A DNA stretch of 38,572 bases from Candidatus Omnitrophota bacterium (GCA_016193175.1 JACPSR010000048.1:1-38572); one strand, 5' to 3'; positions 1 to 8,129 are shown, counted from the stretch's first letter. A program made the numbers and translations. Notes: generated by a model from the sequence alone, not told the origin.

Positions 1-30
1 AACCTCGCCAAGAGCGTTACCGTTGAATAA
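1..30 (+). CDS. possible 3' end of an upstream gene
   Basis: Frame 1 reads NLAKSVTVE and then a TAA stop at 28-30. GC-rich sequence gives way to AT-rich sequence right after that stop, as expected at the end of a gene. Nine residues are too few to identify a family, so this is only a plausible tail. Confidence 0.25.
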   Translation, partial: NLAKSVTVE

Positions 31-52
31 TAGAGTTTAACCAATATATAAT

Positions 53-81
53 TTGACTAACTAATATATTTAAGTTATACT
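53..81 (+). promoter_or_regulatory. sigma70-type promoter of the toxin-antitoxin pair
   Basis: TTGACT at 53-58 and TATACT at 76-81 are separated by exactly 17 bases, a near-consensus housekeeping promoter. Transcription would start near 88, so the leader would be only about 15 bases and would begin at the Shine-Dalgarno sequence. The element AATATAT occurs at 43-49 and 62-68, the latter inside the spacer. An AT-rich repeat here could be the operator for autorepression by the antitoxin, which is usual in this family but inferred here. Confidence 0.6.
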
Positions 82-102
82 TATGTGAGGAGGGGAGAGG
101 CC

Positions 103-351
103 ATGACTGTTGTGCGAACGCTCGGGAAAGGACAGGTCGTCATTCCCAAGGCGGTGCGGGATGGGTTGGGGATCAAGGTCGGGACACCGCTTGTGCTTCG
201 CGTGGAGCAGCGCAGGATCGTCTTGGAGCCCGTCTCAGGCGATCCCGTGAAGGCGCTTCGGGGCATGTTGAAGGACACCGGACCATCGACCGCCGATCTG
301 CTCCGGTCGCGCCGAGAGGAACGCGAGCGTGAGTCGCGCGAAGCTGCTTGA
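103..351 (+). CDS. AbrB/SpoVT-type antitoxin of a VapBC-like pair
   Basis: This 82-residue protein opens with the swapped-hairpin DNA-binding fold of AbrB/SpoVT/VapB antitoxins: VRTLGKGQVVIPKAVRDGLG is the hallmark segment at residues 4-23, followed by a G-L-V-L-R-V strand. The basic and acidic C-terminal tail (SRREERERES) would be the part that binds and neutralises the toxin. I start it at ATG 103 because AGGAGG lies at 88-93, nine bases upstream. The GTG at 85 lies upstream of the predicted transcription start. It overlaps the toxin gene by 23 bases, which couples their translation. It is expected to repress its own promoter alone and with the toxin. The family assignment is secure, the exact subclass less so. 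Confidence 0.85.
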   Translation: MTVVRTLGKGQVVIPKAVRDGLGIKVGTPLVLRVEQRRIVLEPVSGDPVKALRGMLKDTGPSTADLLRSRREERERESREAA

Positions 352-730
352 CACATTCCCGCTGGTGCGGTTTTTCCGGGACGAACCGGGTGCTGCGCAT
401 GTAGAGGCGCTCCTAGAAGCGTCACGACACGGGCGCGCGCAGCTCCTCATGAGCGAGATCAACGCGGGGGAGCTGTACTACATCGTCGCGAGGAAAGCCG
501 GGGCAGCGCGGGCTGAGCGCGCCATCGCCGGACTCGAGCTCTTCCGGGTCGAGGTCATCCCCACAACCTGGTCGCTTGTCCTTGAAGCCGCACAGCTGAA
601 AGCAGATTTTCCTTTGTCATACGCCGATTGCTTCGCGTTGGCCGTGGCGAGGCGCCATCAGGCGGCCGTGGTGACCGGCGATCCGGAGTTTAAGCGCGTT
701 GAGCATCTGGTGTCCATCGAGTGGATTTAA
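329..730 (+). CDS. vapC: PIN-domain toxin (VapC-like ribonuclease)
   Basis: The 133-residue product spans one PIN domain. The acidic residues that bind the metal are visible: D8 in LLDT, E48 in SEINAGELYY, D100 in SYADCFALA and D118 in TGDPEF. PIN toxins of this type cut RNA (tRNA or rRNA in studied cases), which stops translation until the antitoxin is restored. The start is GTG 329, inside the antitoxin gene, and this gives the N-terminal strand KLLDTFPLV its normal position. Nothing essential is missing, so the toxin looks intact. The pair may be a stress module or a stabiliser of this region. The RNA target cannot be read from the sequence. Confidence 0.88.
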   Translation: MSRAKLLDTFPLVRFFRDEPGAAHVEALLEASRHGRAQLLMSEINAGELYYIVARKAGAARAERAIAGLELFRVEVIPTTWSLVLEAAQLKADFPLSYADCFALAVARRHQAAVVTGDPEFKRVEHLVSIEWI

Positions 731-846
731 CGACAGGCCTTATGTCCGAATGAGGTCGTGTGTCCATGGAATTCCTGCGTTTCCTCGCGCTGATGCGCAA
801 CAGAAATACGTGACATGGAAATTGGTCGTGTCTCACCAGGACCCCG

Positions 847-1500
847 TCAGGGGTCTTCGACGTCAACGATGCGGTGGGTGATGGCGTACTTGATGAGGTC
901 GGAGGTCTTACGGAGCTCCAGCTTCTTCAGGATGGCCTGTTTATGGTTTTCTACGGTGCGCGGACTGATGAACAATAACCCCGCAATCTCCTTGGCCGTT
1001 TTTCCCTCCACGATGAGACGAAGGATGTCCGTCTCGCGTTCCGTGAGGGCCGCTTCGCCAGGAGGGACCTCGCCGGGTTCTTGCTGACCCACCTGCTCGG
1101 TCAGATAGTCCGCAACGGCCGAGCTGACATAGGTGCTGCCTGCCGCCACGCGTCGCAGGGCTGGCACCAGGTCCTCTGTCGCATTCTCCTTATGGAGGTA
1201 GCCTCTCACCCCTGACCTGAACGCCTTCCTGATGTACAGGGGGGAGCGATGCACGGAGACAATGATGATCTTCGTCGCTGGGGAAAGCCGGCGCACCTGC
1301 TCGGCAAGGTCCAGCCCGCTCCGTTTGGGCATCGAGATGTCCAGCAGCAGGATGTCGGGTTTCAGCTGCTTGACCTTGTCCACGGTCTCCTCGCCATCAA
1401 CCGCTTCTCCCACGAGCCGGTACTCAGGCTGGTGACGGAGGATAGCCTTGATGCCTTCCCGGATCAGATCATGGTCGTCCGCGACCAACACGGAGGGCAT
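847..1500 (-). CDS. NarL/FixJ-type response regulator
   Basis: The 217-residue protein has a complete receiver (about 1-120): acidic pocket D8/D9, phospho-acceptor D54 in LLLDISMP, S82 and K104. A LuxR-type helix-turn-helix follows at about 150-212 (LTERETDILRL, then ISPRTVENHKQAILKKL). It is expected to bind DNA as a dimer when phosphorylated. Its ATG follows the stop codon of the histidine kinase gene without a single spare base, so the two form a pair. It is the last gene of the minus-strand secretin operon, which suggests it controls this secretion locus or the giant exported proteins across the divergent region. That target is inferred. Confidence 0.92.
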   Translation of the reverse strand: MPSVLVADDHDLIREGIKAILRHQPEYRLVGEAVDGEETVDKVKQLKPDILLLDISMPKRSGLDLAEQVRRLSPATKIIIVSVHRSPLYIRKAFRSGVRGYLHKENATEDLVPALRRVAAGSTYVSSAVADYLTEQVGQQEPGEVPPGEAALTERETDILRLIVEGKTAKEIAGLLFISPRTVENHKQAILKKLELRKTSDLIKYAITHRIVDVEDP

Positions 1501-2862
1501 TTAGACCGGCACCTCGACCGCCAGCTTCGTCCCCTTGCCTGGCGCGGCGTCGATGGTGAACGTCCCCCCCACCAATTCCACCCGTTCCCGCAGGCCGAGC
1601 AGTCCCAGCCTCACCGTATCTTCCTTCCGCCTGCGGGGTTGTCTGAGGAGGGCGTCGTAATTGAACCCCACCCCCTCGTCAACAATCGTCAGGCAGACGC
1701 CCTTGGGCGTCTGCCGCAATGAGATGTGGACCTCCTTGTGCTTCGCGTTGGCATGTTTGGCAATATTGGTCAGCGCCTCCTGGGCCACCCGGTACAGGAC
1801 GAGGCGGTGTTCCCCGCTGAGCATCGGCTCAGCCACAGGCCGCTGGAAGCGGTACCGATAGCCCGTGAGCTCCTCGTGCTGGGTGGCGAGCGCCGCGATG
1901 CTCTCCACCAGCCCCAGTTGATCAAGCCCCGAGGGGCGCAGCAGCTCCGAGATGTTGTGCCCCCGCTCAATCAAGCCAGCGAGGAGCGTTTTGCTTTTCT
2001 GAAGTCGCTCCCGCTGTTCCGTCATCTCGGGGGGGAGGTCTTGGTCGATCAACCCGAGATAGATCTTGAGGGCGCTGAGGTCTTGACTGAGTTGGTCATG
2101 GAGCTGGCGGGAGAGATTTTTTCGCTCCTCCTCTTCCAGGGTGATCATGCGCTGCACGAGCTGCCCCCGGAGCCGACGCTCTTCCCGAAGGCTGGCATAG
2201 ACGAATCGGGCGATCGTCGTTCCGAGGATGAGGCTACACGACACGCTGAGGGCCAACACCAGCAAGGCGGCTCGACGCTGCCGATTCGTAAGGATCACTT
2301 GCCGATCGATCGCTTCAAGGTTGCGCTGGCTCAACGTTCTGGCCAGGAACTCCTCAATCCGATACGCCCTCTGCTCAAAGACCATTAGGAGCCTATTGAC
2401 CCGGTCCCGGTCTGGGTCCTCGGCGTCGGCAAGCTGCATGATCTCCCGTCCCATGTGTTGCAGGTCGTTGACCCACCCCTCGAGCTGGTCGGCCCACGTC
2501 CGCTGTTGGGCTGACGCTGTCAGCGCTCGATAGGTCCTGAGAGACTGCAGGAAATCTTGCGAGGCCCGTTCAAACGCCTGGATATCCGAGGCGATGGACA
2601 CCGCCTGCAGGTACCTGGAGGTCCGCCAGAAGACGTAGTTGCGCACCCCCATGGTGTAGAGGGTGTTGGTGGTTTTCATCGCCAGGATCGAGCGCTCAAT
2701 CGGGAGGTGTTGTTGTCCAAACGCCTGGATGGCACGGGCGAGGGATTGGATCTGGGAGACGCTGATCAGGCCAATGCTCATCGTGAGCACGAGCAACGCC
2801 ACAAACCCCGCCACGAGTCGCCGCTCTCCGCGGTAGCCGCTCATCAGGGCCTGAAGGGTCAT
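1501..2862 (-). CDS. membrane sensor histidine kinase, NarX/DegS-like
   Basis: The 453-residue protein has a membrane span at about 17-37, a helical extracytoplasmic sensor at about 38-195 that resembles a four-helix bundle, and a second span at about 197-220. The HisKA_3 dimerisation domain has its phospho-histidine at H255 (LSRQLHDQLSQDL). The ATPase domain shows an N box (NIAKHANA), a G1 box (DEGVGF) and a late GLLGLRERV motif. It should autophosphorylate and pass phosphate to the regulator encoded directly downstream. It begins immediately after the TAG stop of the TPR gene upstream, with no gap. The ligand is unknown, and the bundle has no recognisable binding signature by eye. Confidence 0.9.
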   Translation of the reverse strand: MTLQALMSGYRGERRLVAGFVALLVLTMSIGLISVSQIQSLARAIQAFGQQHLPIERSILAMKTTNTLYTMGVRNYVFWRTSRYLQAVSIASDIQAFERASQDFLQSLRTYRALTASAQQRTWADQLEGWVNDLQHMGREIMQLADAEDPDRDRVNRLLMVFEQRAYRIEEFLARTLSQRNLEAIDRQVILTNRQRRAALLVLALSVSCSLILGTTIARFVYASLREERRLRGQLVQRMITLEEEERKNLSRQLHDQLSQDLSALKIYLGLIDQDLPPEMTEQRERLQKSKTLLAGLIERGHNISELLRPSGLDQLGLVESIAALATQHEELTGYRYRFQRPVAEPMLSGEHRLVLYRVAQEALTNIAKHANAKHKEVHISLRQTPKGVCLTIVDEGVGFNYDALLRQPRRRKEDTVRLGLLGLRERVELVGGTFTIDAAPGKGTKLAVEVPV

Positions 2863-3591
2863 CTACTCCTGGTCGGAAGCCACGAGCGAGTCGATCCACT
2901 GCTGGACCTCGTCCCGGTCCGCAGCCTTGGGATTCAGCTCAAGGTACTTGCGAAAGTGCCACGCCGCTTTCTCCCGATCGTGCTCCACCTGCTGGTAGAG
3001 CAGGCCGAGATTGTAATGGGTCTCGGCGTGCTGTGGCGCAAAGCGCAACGCACTCTGGTATGCCTCGATGGCTTCATCGTACCGTTGCGCCTGGGCGTAC
3101 ACCACGCCCAGGTTATACTGGCACGTCCCTCGTTCCTGCGTGAGCGCCGCTTCCAACGATGAGAGTTTCTGTCTGGACGCGTTGAGCTCTTGGCCAAGCG
3201 CCGTCTGCCGTTCGCTGCGGATCTTTGTGCTCTCGCGGCGCAGGCGCTCGACCTGCTCCTGAAGCCCTTGCAGCGTGGCGTCCTTGTCCTCCATGAGCGT
3301 CTTGGATTCAGCCAGCCGACCTTGGAGCTGCTCAATCCCTTCCTGCAGTTTCGTGTTCCGCGACACATAGGAGACGACGTCAACCTGGAGGGCTTCATAT
3401 TCCTTGGCGATCTGCGTTTTTTCGGCCTCGAGCTGGCTGGTTTGCTTCTGGATCTTCTGGAGCAACGCGGCGGATTGACTCTCCTGCGCTCTCAGCTTGC
3501 GTGTTTCAAGCAGTTGGACGAAGAACGCGGCCCCGAAGACGACCAGACCCCCCACGACCAGACCCCATTTCACGAACGCGGTTCTCCGCAT
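2863..3591 (-). CDS. membrane-anchored coiled-coil TPR protein
   Basis: The 242-residue protein begins with basic residues and one membrane span at about 8-28. A long charged coiled coil follows at about 30-155, then tetratricopeptide repeats at about 155-235 (YNLGVVYAQAQRYDEAIEAY and a following THYNLGLLYQ unit). The C-terminal repeats closely match those of the next TPR protein upstream in the operon (LLYQ.V, YLEL.P, DR), so the two arose by duplication. TPR proteins of this kind serve as assembly or stability partners of secretins and pili (PilF/PilW-like), and its place behind the secretin gene fits. The topology suggests the coiled coil and repeats face the periplasm. The exact partner is unknown. 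Confidence 0.75.
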   Translation of the reverse strand: MRRTAFVKWGLVVGGLVVFGAAFFVQLLETRKLRAQESQSAALLQKIQKQTSQLEAEKTQIAKEYEALQVDVVSYVSRNTKLQEGIEQLQGRLAESKTLMEDKDATLQGLQEQVERLRRESTKIRSERQTALGQELNASRQKLSSLEAALTQERGTCQYNLGVVYAQAQRYDEAIEAYQSALRFAPQHAETHYNLGLLYQQVEHDREKAAWHFRKYLELNPKAADRDEVQQWIDSLVASDQE

Positions 3592-3612
3592 CCTCTGCCT
3601 TCGACGAAGCGG

Positions 3613-4509
3613 TTACTGATCCTGCAACAGCTTGATGAGCTGCTCAAGGTGCTCCCGATCACCAGCCTGAGGGTGCAACTCCAGATACGCCTGGAGGTGG
3701 GAGACGGCCTGCTCGGAGTCCTTCTGAACGTATTGGTACAACAGCCCCGCATGGTAATGGGCTTGGGGGGCGTTCGGATTGAGCGCCAGGGCTTTCTCAA
3801 CGGCTTCAATGGCCTGGGGATAGCGGTGGAGCCGGATGTACGACACGGCTAACTCGTCATAGCGTTTGGCCTCGTTCCTGCGCTCCTCATCCACGGGATC
3901 TCCTGGCTTGAGCGGCCTTGACGGGTTTGGCTGAGCCCACGCAGCACCCTGGAAAGACGCTCGCTGGCGCTCGAGGGCTTCTTTGCTGGCCGTGACCCAA
4001 TCGATCCCAGGGCCCCCCTGCCGTTGCGTAGCCGTCTGGGTCCACGGATCATCGGGCGAGCCGAGCCCTGCGCGCTTTCTCCAGTACCAGGCGGCTGTCT
4101 GGAGGTCCCCATGGTCTTCGTACCACGATGCGAGATTCGAGTAGGCGCCCAGGTAATACGGGCTCAGCTCCAGGCACTTCAGATACTGCTGTTTGGCTTT
4201 GTCTGGCCAGCCCAGGGCCTCGTAGATCACGCCCAGATCGTTGTACGCCTCCGCATAGGATGGGTCCAATTGGATGGCCTGTTCATAGTACGCTCTGGCC
4301 AGCTCGAGCTGGCCGTTCTGTTGGGCGTTGTACCCGTCCTGCCGGGCCATTCTGGCCTCATGGGAAGACCCGGTGGTGTCGGCTGCGCGAAGTGGGCCGG
4401 CGAGATGCAGGGGTGTCACGCAGGCAACGAGGGCCACCGCCCTGAGGAGCGGCCTCCCCGACCAACAAGGCGGGTGTGAGGGAATAATCGCCGGGTGTGT
4501 GTTCGACAC
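3613..4509 (-). CDS. exported TPR protein
   Basis: The 298-residue protein has a signal-peptide-like start (basic residues, then LLRAVALVACVTPLHLAGP, with likely cleavage after LRA near residue 42). No lipobox cysteine is placed as in PilF/PilW lipoproteins. Several TPR units cover about 55-165 (ARAYYEQAIQLDPSYAEAYN, then KQQYLKCLELSPYYLGAYS). A proline-rich linker follows, and a C-terminal TPR pair covers about 215-295. The second TPR block is paralogous to that of the neighbouring membrane TPR gene, 21 bases downstream. It lies 43 bases after the secretin gene and probably acts in the periplasm in assembly of the secretin or pseudopilus. This role is inferred from context. Confidence 0.75.
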   Translation of the reverse strand: MSNTHPAIIPSHPPCWSGRPLLRAVALVACVTPLHLAGPLRAADTTGSSHEARMARQDGYNAQQNGQLELARAYYEQAIQLDPSYAEAYNDLGVIYEALGWPDKAKQQYLKCLELSPYYLGAYSNLASWYEDHGDLQTAAWYWRKRAGLGSPDDPWTQTATQRQGGPGIDWVTASKEALERQRASFQGAAWAQPNPSRPLKPGDPVDEERRNEAKRYDELAVSYIRLHRYPQAIEAVEKALALNPNAPQAHYHAGLLYQYVQKDSEQAVSHLQAYLELHPQAGDREHLEQLIKLLQDQ

Positions 4510-4552
4510 GTAGGGTAGTCCGATTGGGCTCCCAGACTCGTCTGGCTCCGGG

Positions 4553-6304
4553 TTACTGGACCTGCATCCCTTTCATCTTGTCGAGCACATCGACCGCAGC
4601 CGCCTTGTCGGGTTGAGACCTGATCGCTGCTGGTGAGGGAGGGGCGGCTGGGGCGCCAGCGGCTTGTTGCTGGATGGCCTGGATTTTCTCCGACACAATC
4701 CTGGAGATGAGCGCCTCTCGCAAGTCCTTCGGCATCACCTCTGTGGGAATGGCATAGGCCGGTTCTGTCCCCGCCAGGGCCGCGTCTCCCGTCATGATGT
4801 GAGGCGTGAGGAAGACGATCAGCTCGGTCTTTTTGGTCAAGGTATCACGGCTGCCAAAGACCGCGCCGATGATCGGGAGGTTCGATAACCGCGGCGTGCC
4901 TTTTCGATCATCCCGCTGCTCCTCTTTCATCAATCCGGCAATCATGATCATGGTGCCATCCTTGACCTTGACCACCGTTTCCGCCTCGGACGTCTGGACG
5001 ATGGGGATCTTGCTCTTCAGGGCTGACTCCACCGTTTCCCGCACCTCGCTCACCTCGGGCTTGATCTTCATGATGACAAACCCATCCGTGTTGATTGTGG
5101 GCACGACGTTGAGCTTGACCCCCACGTCAATGAACTCAACGGACTCCGCCGTGACGGTGGGGCCTGTGGCGCTCTGGCTTTGGGTCTGCGTCACATACGC
5201 CTCTCGGGAGCCGACCAGGATCTTGGCCTCTTGGTTATTGATCGCCGCGATGCGCGGCCTGGACAGGATCTTCGTATCGCCATACGTCTGGAGCAACTGC
5301 AACACGCCTCTGAGGGAGTCCAGTGTGGCTGTGCCCACGGTGATCTTCCCGAACGAGGCCGGACTGATCGGGAACTTCCCAACCAGGGTTACGTTCTCCT
5401 TATGCTGCCCGAAGACCTTCTCCCAATCCACCCCGCGTTGGGATTGCCGATTCAACGTGATCTGCACGATGGAGGCGTCGATGAACACCTGGCGGGGTTC
5501 TGCATCGAAGGCCTGCACCAGGCGCTTGATGGCCTTCATCTTCTCCGGCAGGTCTGCCACCGCGACCTTGTTCGACCGCTCATCCACAACCAGGTATCCG
5601 GTTCCTTCGGTGACGGCATCCGAGAGCTGATCCTTGAGCTCGTTGGACTTGGCGTATTTGAGGTCAAAGATCTCGGTCCTGGGGGGGCGGTCAAGCTCCC
5701 GGACCGTCTGTTGCATCAGATCGAGTTTCTCAGGGATGTCAATGAGCAGGATGGTCCCCGAACCTTTATCCACCACGATTTTCCCAATGTCCGATTTGAT
5801 CTGGCTGAGGGCGTCGAAGATCGCTCCCGGCTCGGCATAGGTGAGCTTCACGCTGACGAATCCTCGCTTTTCGTTGTACTTCTTGCCATAGAGCCGTTCA
5901 TACTCTGCACTGGTTAGGATGTAGAGGATGTCGCCATGCCGTTCATAGGCAAGATCCTGGCTGATCAGGATGATATCAAGGGCATCCGCAAAGGTCAGGT
6001 TGTTCAAAAAGATGTTGACCCGGCCAGACACCTCCTTGGTGGGCACGATGGTCAGGCCCGTCTTCAGGGACAGGATGCGGAAGAGCTCCACAAGATCCAC
6101 CCCCTTGAGATCGAGGGAGATCTTCTCCTCGGTCTCGGGGATCACCTCTGCGGCCTGGGTGGCTTCGACGGCCATCCCCACGGCGCTTTCCTGAGATTCT
6201 TCGACAGGCTCGTCTGCCGTGAAGGCGCTTGGCCATGGGCCGCACATCGTGACCACGATGCACACCCCAAGTCCCCCGATCGATCCTCTCACCGCAGCTC
6301 CCAT
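4553..6304 (-). CDS. gspD: type II/IV secretin, outer-membrane channel
   Basis: The 583-residue protein has an export signal (cleavage near SAFTA-D at about 30), an N0/STN-like domain at 62-132, two N1/NolW-like repeats at about 149-210 and 213-270, and the secretin core at 275-503. The core shows VFIDASIV, ILSRPRI and the closing VKDGTMIMIAGLMKE...LSNLPIIGAVFG...TELIVFLTPHI signature. Secretins form the large ring pore through which pseudopili push their cargo. The roughly 80-residue tail may be a pilotin-binding region, and no pilotin lipoprotein is evident nearby. ATG 6304 overlaps the gspC-like gene by 16 bases. GTG 6292 is an alternative start, with GGGAG in front and a four-base overlap. 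MshL/PilQ-type naming is possible, but the pseudopilins argue for GspD. Confidence 0.92.
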   Translation of the reverse strand: MGAAVRGSIGGLGVCIVVTMCGPWPSAFTADEPVEESQESAVGMAVEATQAAEVIPETEEKISLDLKGVDLVELFRILSLKTGLTIVPTKEVSGRVNIFLNNLTFADALDIILISQDLAYERHGDILYILTSAEYERLYGKKYNEKRGFVSVKLTYAEPGAIFDALSQIKSDIGKIVVDKGSGTILLIDIPEKLDLMQQTVRELDRPPRTEIFDLKYAKSNELKDQLSDAVTEGTGYLVVDERSNKVAVADLPEKMKAIKRLVQAFDAEPRQVFIDASIVQITLNRQSQRGVDWEKVFGQHKENVTLVGKFPISPASFGKITVGTATLDSLRGVLQLLQTYGDTKILSRPRIAAINNQEAKILVGSREAYVTQTQSQSATGPTVTAESVEFIDVGVKLNVVPTINTDGFVIMKIKPEVSEVRETVESALKSKIPIVQTSEAETVVKVKDGTMIMIAGLMKEEQRDDRKGTPRLSNLPIIGAVFGSRDTLTKKTELIVFLTPHIMTGDAALAGTEPAYAIPTEVMPKDLREALISRIVSEKIQAIQQQAAGAPAAPPSPAAIRSQPDKAAAVDVLDKMKGMQVQ

Positions 6305-6942
6305 GTCTGGTCGCCCCCTTCCTGGCCGAAGATCACTTTATCCTGGAAGATCTGTTTGATCGTGAGTGGGCCCACCGCTTCTCCGACACTGAGGAGATAC
6401 GTCCGCTCTTCTTTGGCCTGCTCAATGATCGCCTGGGGATGGGCGGACCAGATAATGCCGACGAGTTTGAGATCCTGGAGGCCGTTGTCGTCCGGCCCTG
6501 CGGGTGGGACCGCGGGGATTGCGGCCTCGATCTTCGTGGGGACGAAGGTAAAGATGTTGTGATTGGTCGCGTCATCGATCAGTTGCGTGAGGTTGACCGG
6601 GGGCGGGGGTTCCTTCCGGGCGCCCACGGGCTCGATTGGCACGTTGCGTTCGACCGCCTCAAGCCGGCCGCGGAATTCCCGCCGCGCATTGAAGAGGTCC
6701 ACGAGCCACACGAGCGTCAACACCCCACAGAGGCCTGCCAGCCCAGCGTTCACCACGCGCAGACCGATCGGGGGCTTCGTGCCTGGGTAGACCTTACGCA
6801 GCCGGGTGAGCCATGTGGCAAGAACGGAGGGCAGGAGGGATGGCGTGCGCCCGGTGCGCGCCGGCCGTTTCTGCCGAGCCAGGGCCGGGTTATCAATGAC
6901 CTGCAAGAGTCGTTCTTCTGGGGTCGTGGGAGGCTTCGGCAT
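6289..6942 (-). CDS. gspC: GspC/PilP-like inner-membrane coupling protein
   Basis: The 217-residue protein has a cytoplasmic N-terminus of about 60 residues, one membrane span at about 61-84, a proline-rich linker (PPPPVN near 115) and a C-terminal domain at about 135-215. That domain reads as the GspC homology region: LKLVGIIWS..PQAIIEQ, YLLSVGEAVGP, IKQIFQDKVIFG. In type II systems this domain touches the N0 domain of the secretin and links inner and outer membrane parts. The secretin gene follows directly and overlaps it by 16 bases. No PDZ domain is present, so it is shorter than classic GspC and resembles PilP or minimal GspC forms. Confidence 0.78.
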   Translation of the reverse strand: MPKPPTTPEERLLQVIDNPALARQKRPARTGRTPSLLPSVLATWLTRLRKVYPGTKPPIGLRVVNAGLAGLCGVLTLVWLVDLFNARREFRGRLEAVERNVPIEPVGARKEPPPPVNLTQLIDDATNHNIFTFVPTKIEAAIPAVPPAGPDDNGLQDLKLVGIIWSAHPQAIIEQAKEERTYLLSVGEAVGPLTIKQIFQDKVIFGQEGGDQTWELR

Positions 6943-6959
6943 CTGCTACGTGGGCGCTC

Positions 6960-7781
6960 TTACCGGACCTCCCTGGTGATCAAGGAGCGGATGATCTGCG
7001 CATCCACCGCCGGCTTGCTCTCTGCGACAAGCTCCCGCAAGGCGTGGTGACAGAAGCGGGCGATCTGCCGGGGATACCCATGCGTATAGCGGTGGATCTC
7101 CCCGATCGCCTCCTCGGTGAAGAACGACGGTCCGGAGTCGCCGCCCGCCTGCTTGAGCCGAAACTCGATCAGCTCCTTGGTCCCTTGCTCATCCAGCGGA
7201 TTGAGCACATATTTGAGGGACACGCGGTCCAGGAAGTTGCGGATCTCCCGCAGACGGGGAAGGAGCTCCATCTGGGACAACAGGACGAGCTGCAGGAGCT
7301 TATACTCGTTGGTCTCATAGTTGAGCAGCCCGCGCAGGATCTCCAGGGACAGGGTGTTCAATTTTTGCGCCTCGTCAATCAAGAGGACGACCGTTTTGTC
7401 CTCCTCCACCCCTTTCTGGAAGAGGTACGTCTTGATGGCCTCCCGGTAATCCAAGATCGAAGGGTTGGGCGTGTCCAGCTTCATCGCGAAGGTCCTCAGG
7501 AGGGAGTCCAGAAACAGCTCCTCGGTTTCATAGGCCGGCTCCAGGATCATGTGGAAAATCGTGTCGGGACGTTCATGGAGGAGCTGAAACAGCTTCCTGG
7601 AGAGCGTCGTCTTGCCGGTGCCGACGTCGCCCAGGATGAGACTGAGGCCCCGCTTCAGGCGAATCTCAATCAACAGGCGCATCAGGGCCGCGCGATGCTC
7701 GCGGGACTCGTAGAAGAACTCAGGATCCGGGCTTGTGGAGAACGGCTCTTTCTCAAGCCCCAGCACCGTATAGTAGCTCAT
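6960..7781 (-). CDS. ExeA/MshM-type AAA ATPase
   Basis: The 273-residue protein starts with the YYTVLGLEKEPFSTSPDPEFFY segment typical of ExeA/GspA-like ATPases, given here as MSYYTVLGLEKEPF and then STSPDPEFFY. Walker A is GDVGTGKTT at 51-59 and Walker B is VVLLIDEAQ at 131-139, followed by an AAA lid. ExeA with ExeB helps secretin insertion through peptidoglycan. Here the C-terminal peptidoglycan-binding domain and an ExeB partner are absent, so it resembles the short MshM form. It lies six bases after the MerR-like gene and 17 bases before the gspC-like gene, so it is part of the secretin operon. Its role in secretin assembly is inferred from family and context. Confidence 0.88.
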   Translation of the reverse strand: MSYYTVLGLEKEPFSTSPDPEFFYESREHRAALMRLLIEIRLKRGLSLILGDVGTGKTTLSRKLFQLLHERPDTIFHMILEPAYETEELFLDSLLRTFAMKLDTPNPSILDYREAIKTYLFQKGVEEDKTVVLLIDEAQKLNTLSLEILRGLLNYETNEYKLLQLVLLSQMELLPRLREIRNFLDRVSLKYVLNPLDEQGTKELIEFRLKQAGGDSGPSFFTEEAIGEIHRYTHGYPRQIARFCHHALRELVAESKPAVDAQIIRSLITREVR

Positions 7782-7787
7782 CGAGAG

Positions 7788-8045
7788 TCAGGCGTTCAGG
7801 CGCTCGGAAATGAGACGCAGAGGGTAGCCTTTGCCCTGGAGCGCCTTGATGGTGCGCAAGCGCCTGCGCACGTCGTCCTCGCGATAAAAGCGCCTGATCC
7901 CCTTTCGGGTCGCGTTCCTCAGGAGACCCAGGTTGGTATAGTGGTTCAACGTCTGGTAGGAGATCCGGAACTTCTGGACCAGCTCGACGGCTGACAGCAC
8001 CCGGGGGGGCCTGACCTTCCGCTTCGGACGCGAGTTGCCGTTCAT
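7788..8045 (-). CDS. short MerR-type DNA-binding regulator
   Basis: The 85-residue protein is little more than a MerR helix-turn-helix with wing: LSAVELVQKFRISYQTLNHY, then TNLGLLRNATRKGIRRFYRE and DDVRRRLRTIKAL. No effector-binding or dimerisation coiled coil follows, so it may act as a constitutive or partner-dependent regulator. I start at ATG 8045, since the MerR domain begins about 16 residues later. An adjacent ATG at 8048 adds one Met. A longer reading frame upstream crosses the repeat region and looks non-coding. It is the first gene of the minus-strand operon and lies beside three 13-bp repeats (8085-8123) that are its best candidate operator. Confidence 0.8.
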   Translation of the reverse strand: MNGNSRPKRKVRPPRVLSAVELVQKFRISYQTLNHYTNLGLLRNATRKGIRRFYREDDVRRRLRTIKALQGKGYPLRLISERLNA

Positions 8046-8054
8046 CATGATACC

Positions 8055-8081
8055 AATAGTACAAATAGTAACTAATGTCAA
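8055..8081 (-). promoter_or_regulatory. candidate promoter elements of the minus-strand operon
   Basis: On the minus strand a perfect TTGACA box lies at 8081-8076, 28-33 bases ahead of the ATG at 8048/8045. No good -10 box follows at 17 bases (TATTGG, at 8058-8053), so the promoter may need an activator or use an unusual spacing. The plus-strand heptamer AATAGTA is repeated at 8055-8061 and 8064-8070, inside the would-be spacer. Confidence 0.35.
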
Positions 8082-8084
8082 GTC

Positions 8085-8123
8085 AGTAGTTTGCGTAAGT
8101 AGTTTGTGTAAGTAGTTTGCGCA
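8085..8123. repeat. three tandem 13-bp iterons, likely operator
   Basis: Three directly adjacent copies of AGTAGTTTGYGYA occupy 8085-8097, 8098-8110 and 8111-8123 and differ at only two positions. They lie between the divergent merR-like gene and the giant-protein operon, just upstream of the minus-strand TTGACA box. Tandem direct repeats of this length are typical operators. A regulator from the MerR-like gene or from the NarL-type regulator is the obvious candidate, but which one binds cannot be told. Confidence 0.65.
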
Positions 8124-8129
8124 AGGAAA

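Noticed and set aside
840-855. Hairpin GACCCC-GTCA-GGGGTC at the end of the response regulator gene as terminator
   Set aside because: The stem has only six pairs, overlaps the stop codon and has no T run on the minus-strand side. I do not call it a terminator.
7044-7994. Long plus-strand reading frame of 316 codons
   Set aside because: It lies opposite the ExeA-like gene and the end of the merR-like gene, whose motifs are clear. The translation shows no domain and is a GC-rich antisense shadow.
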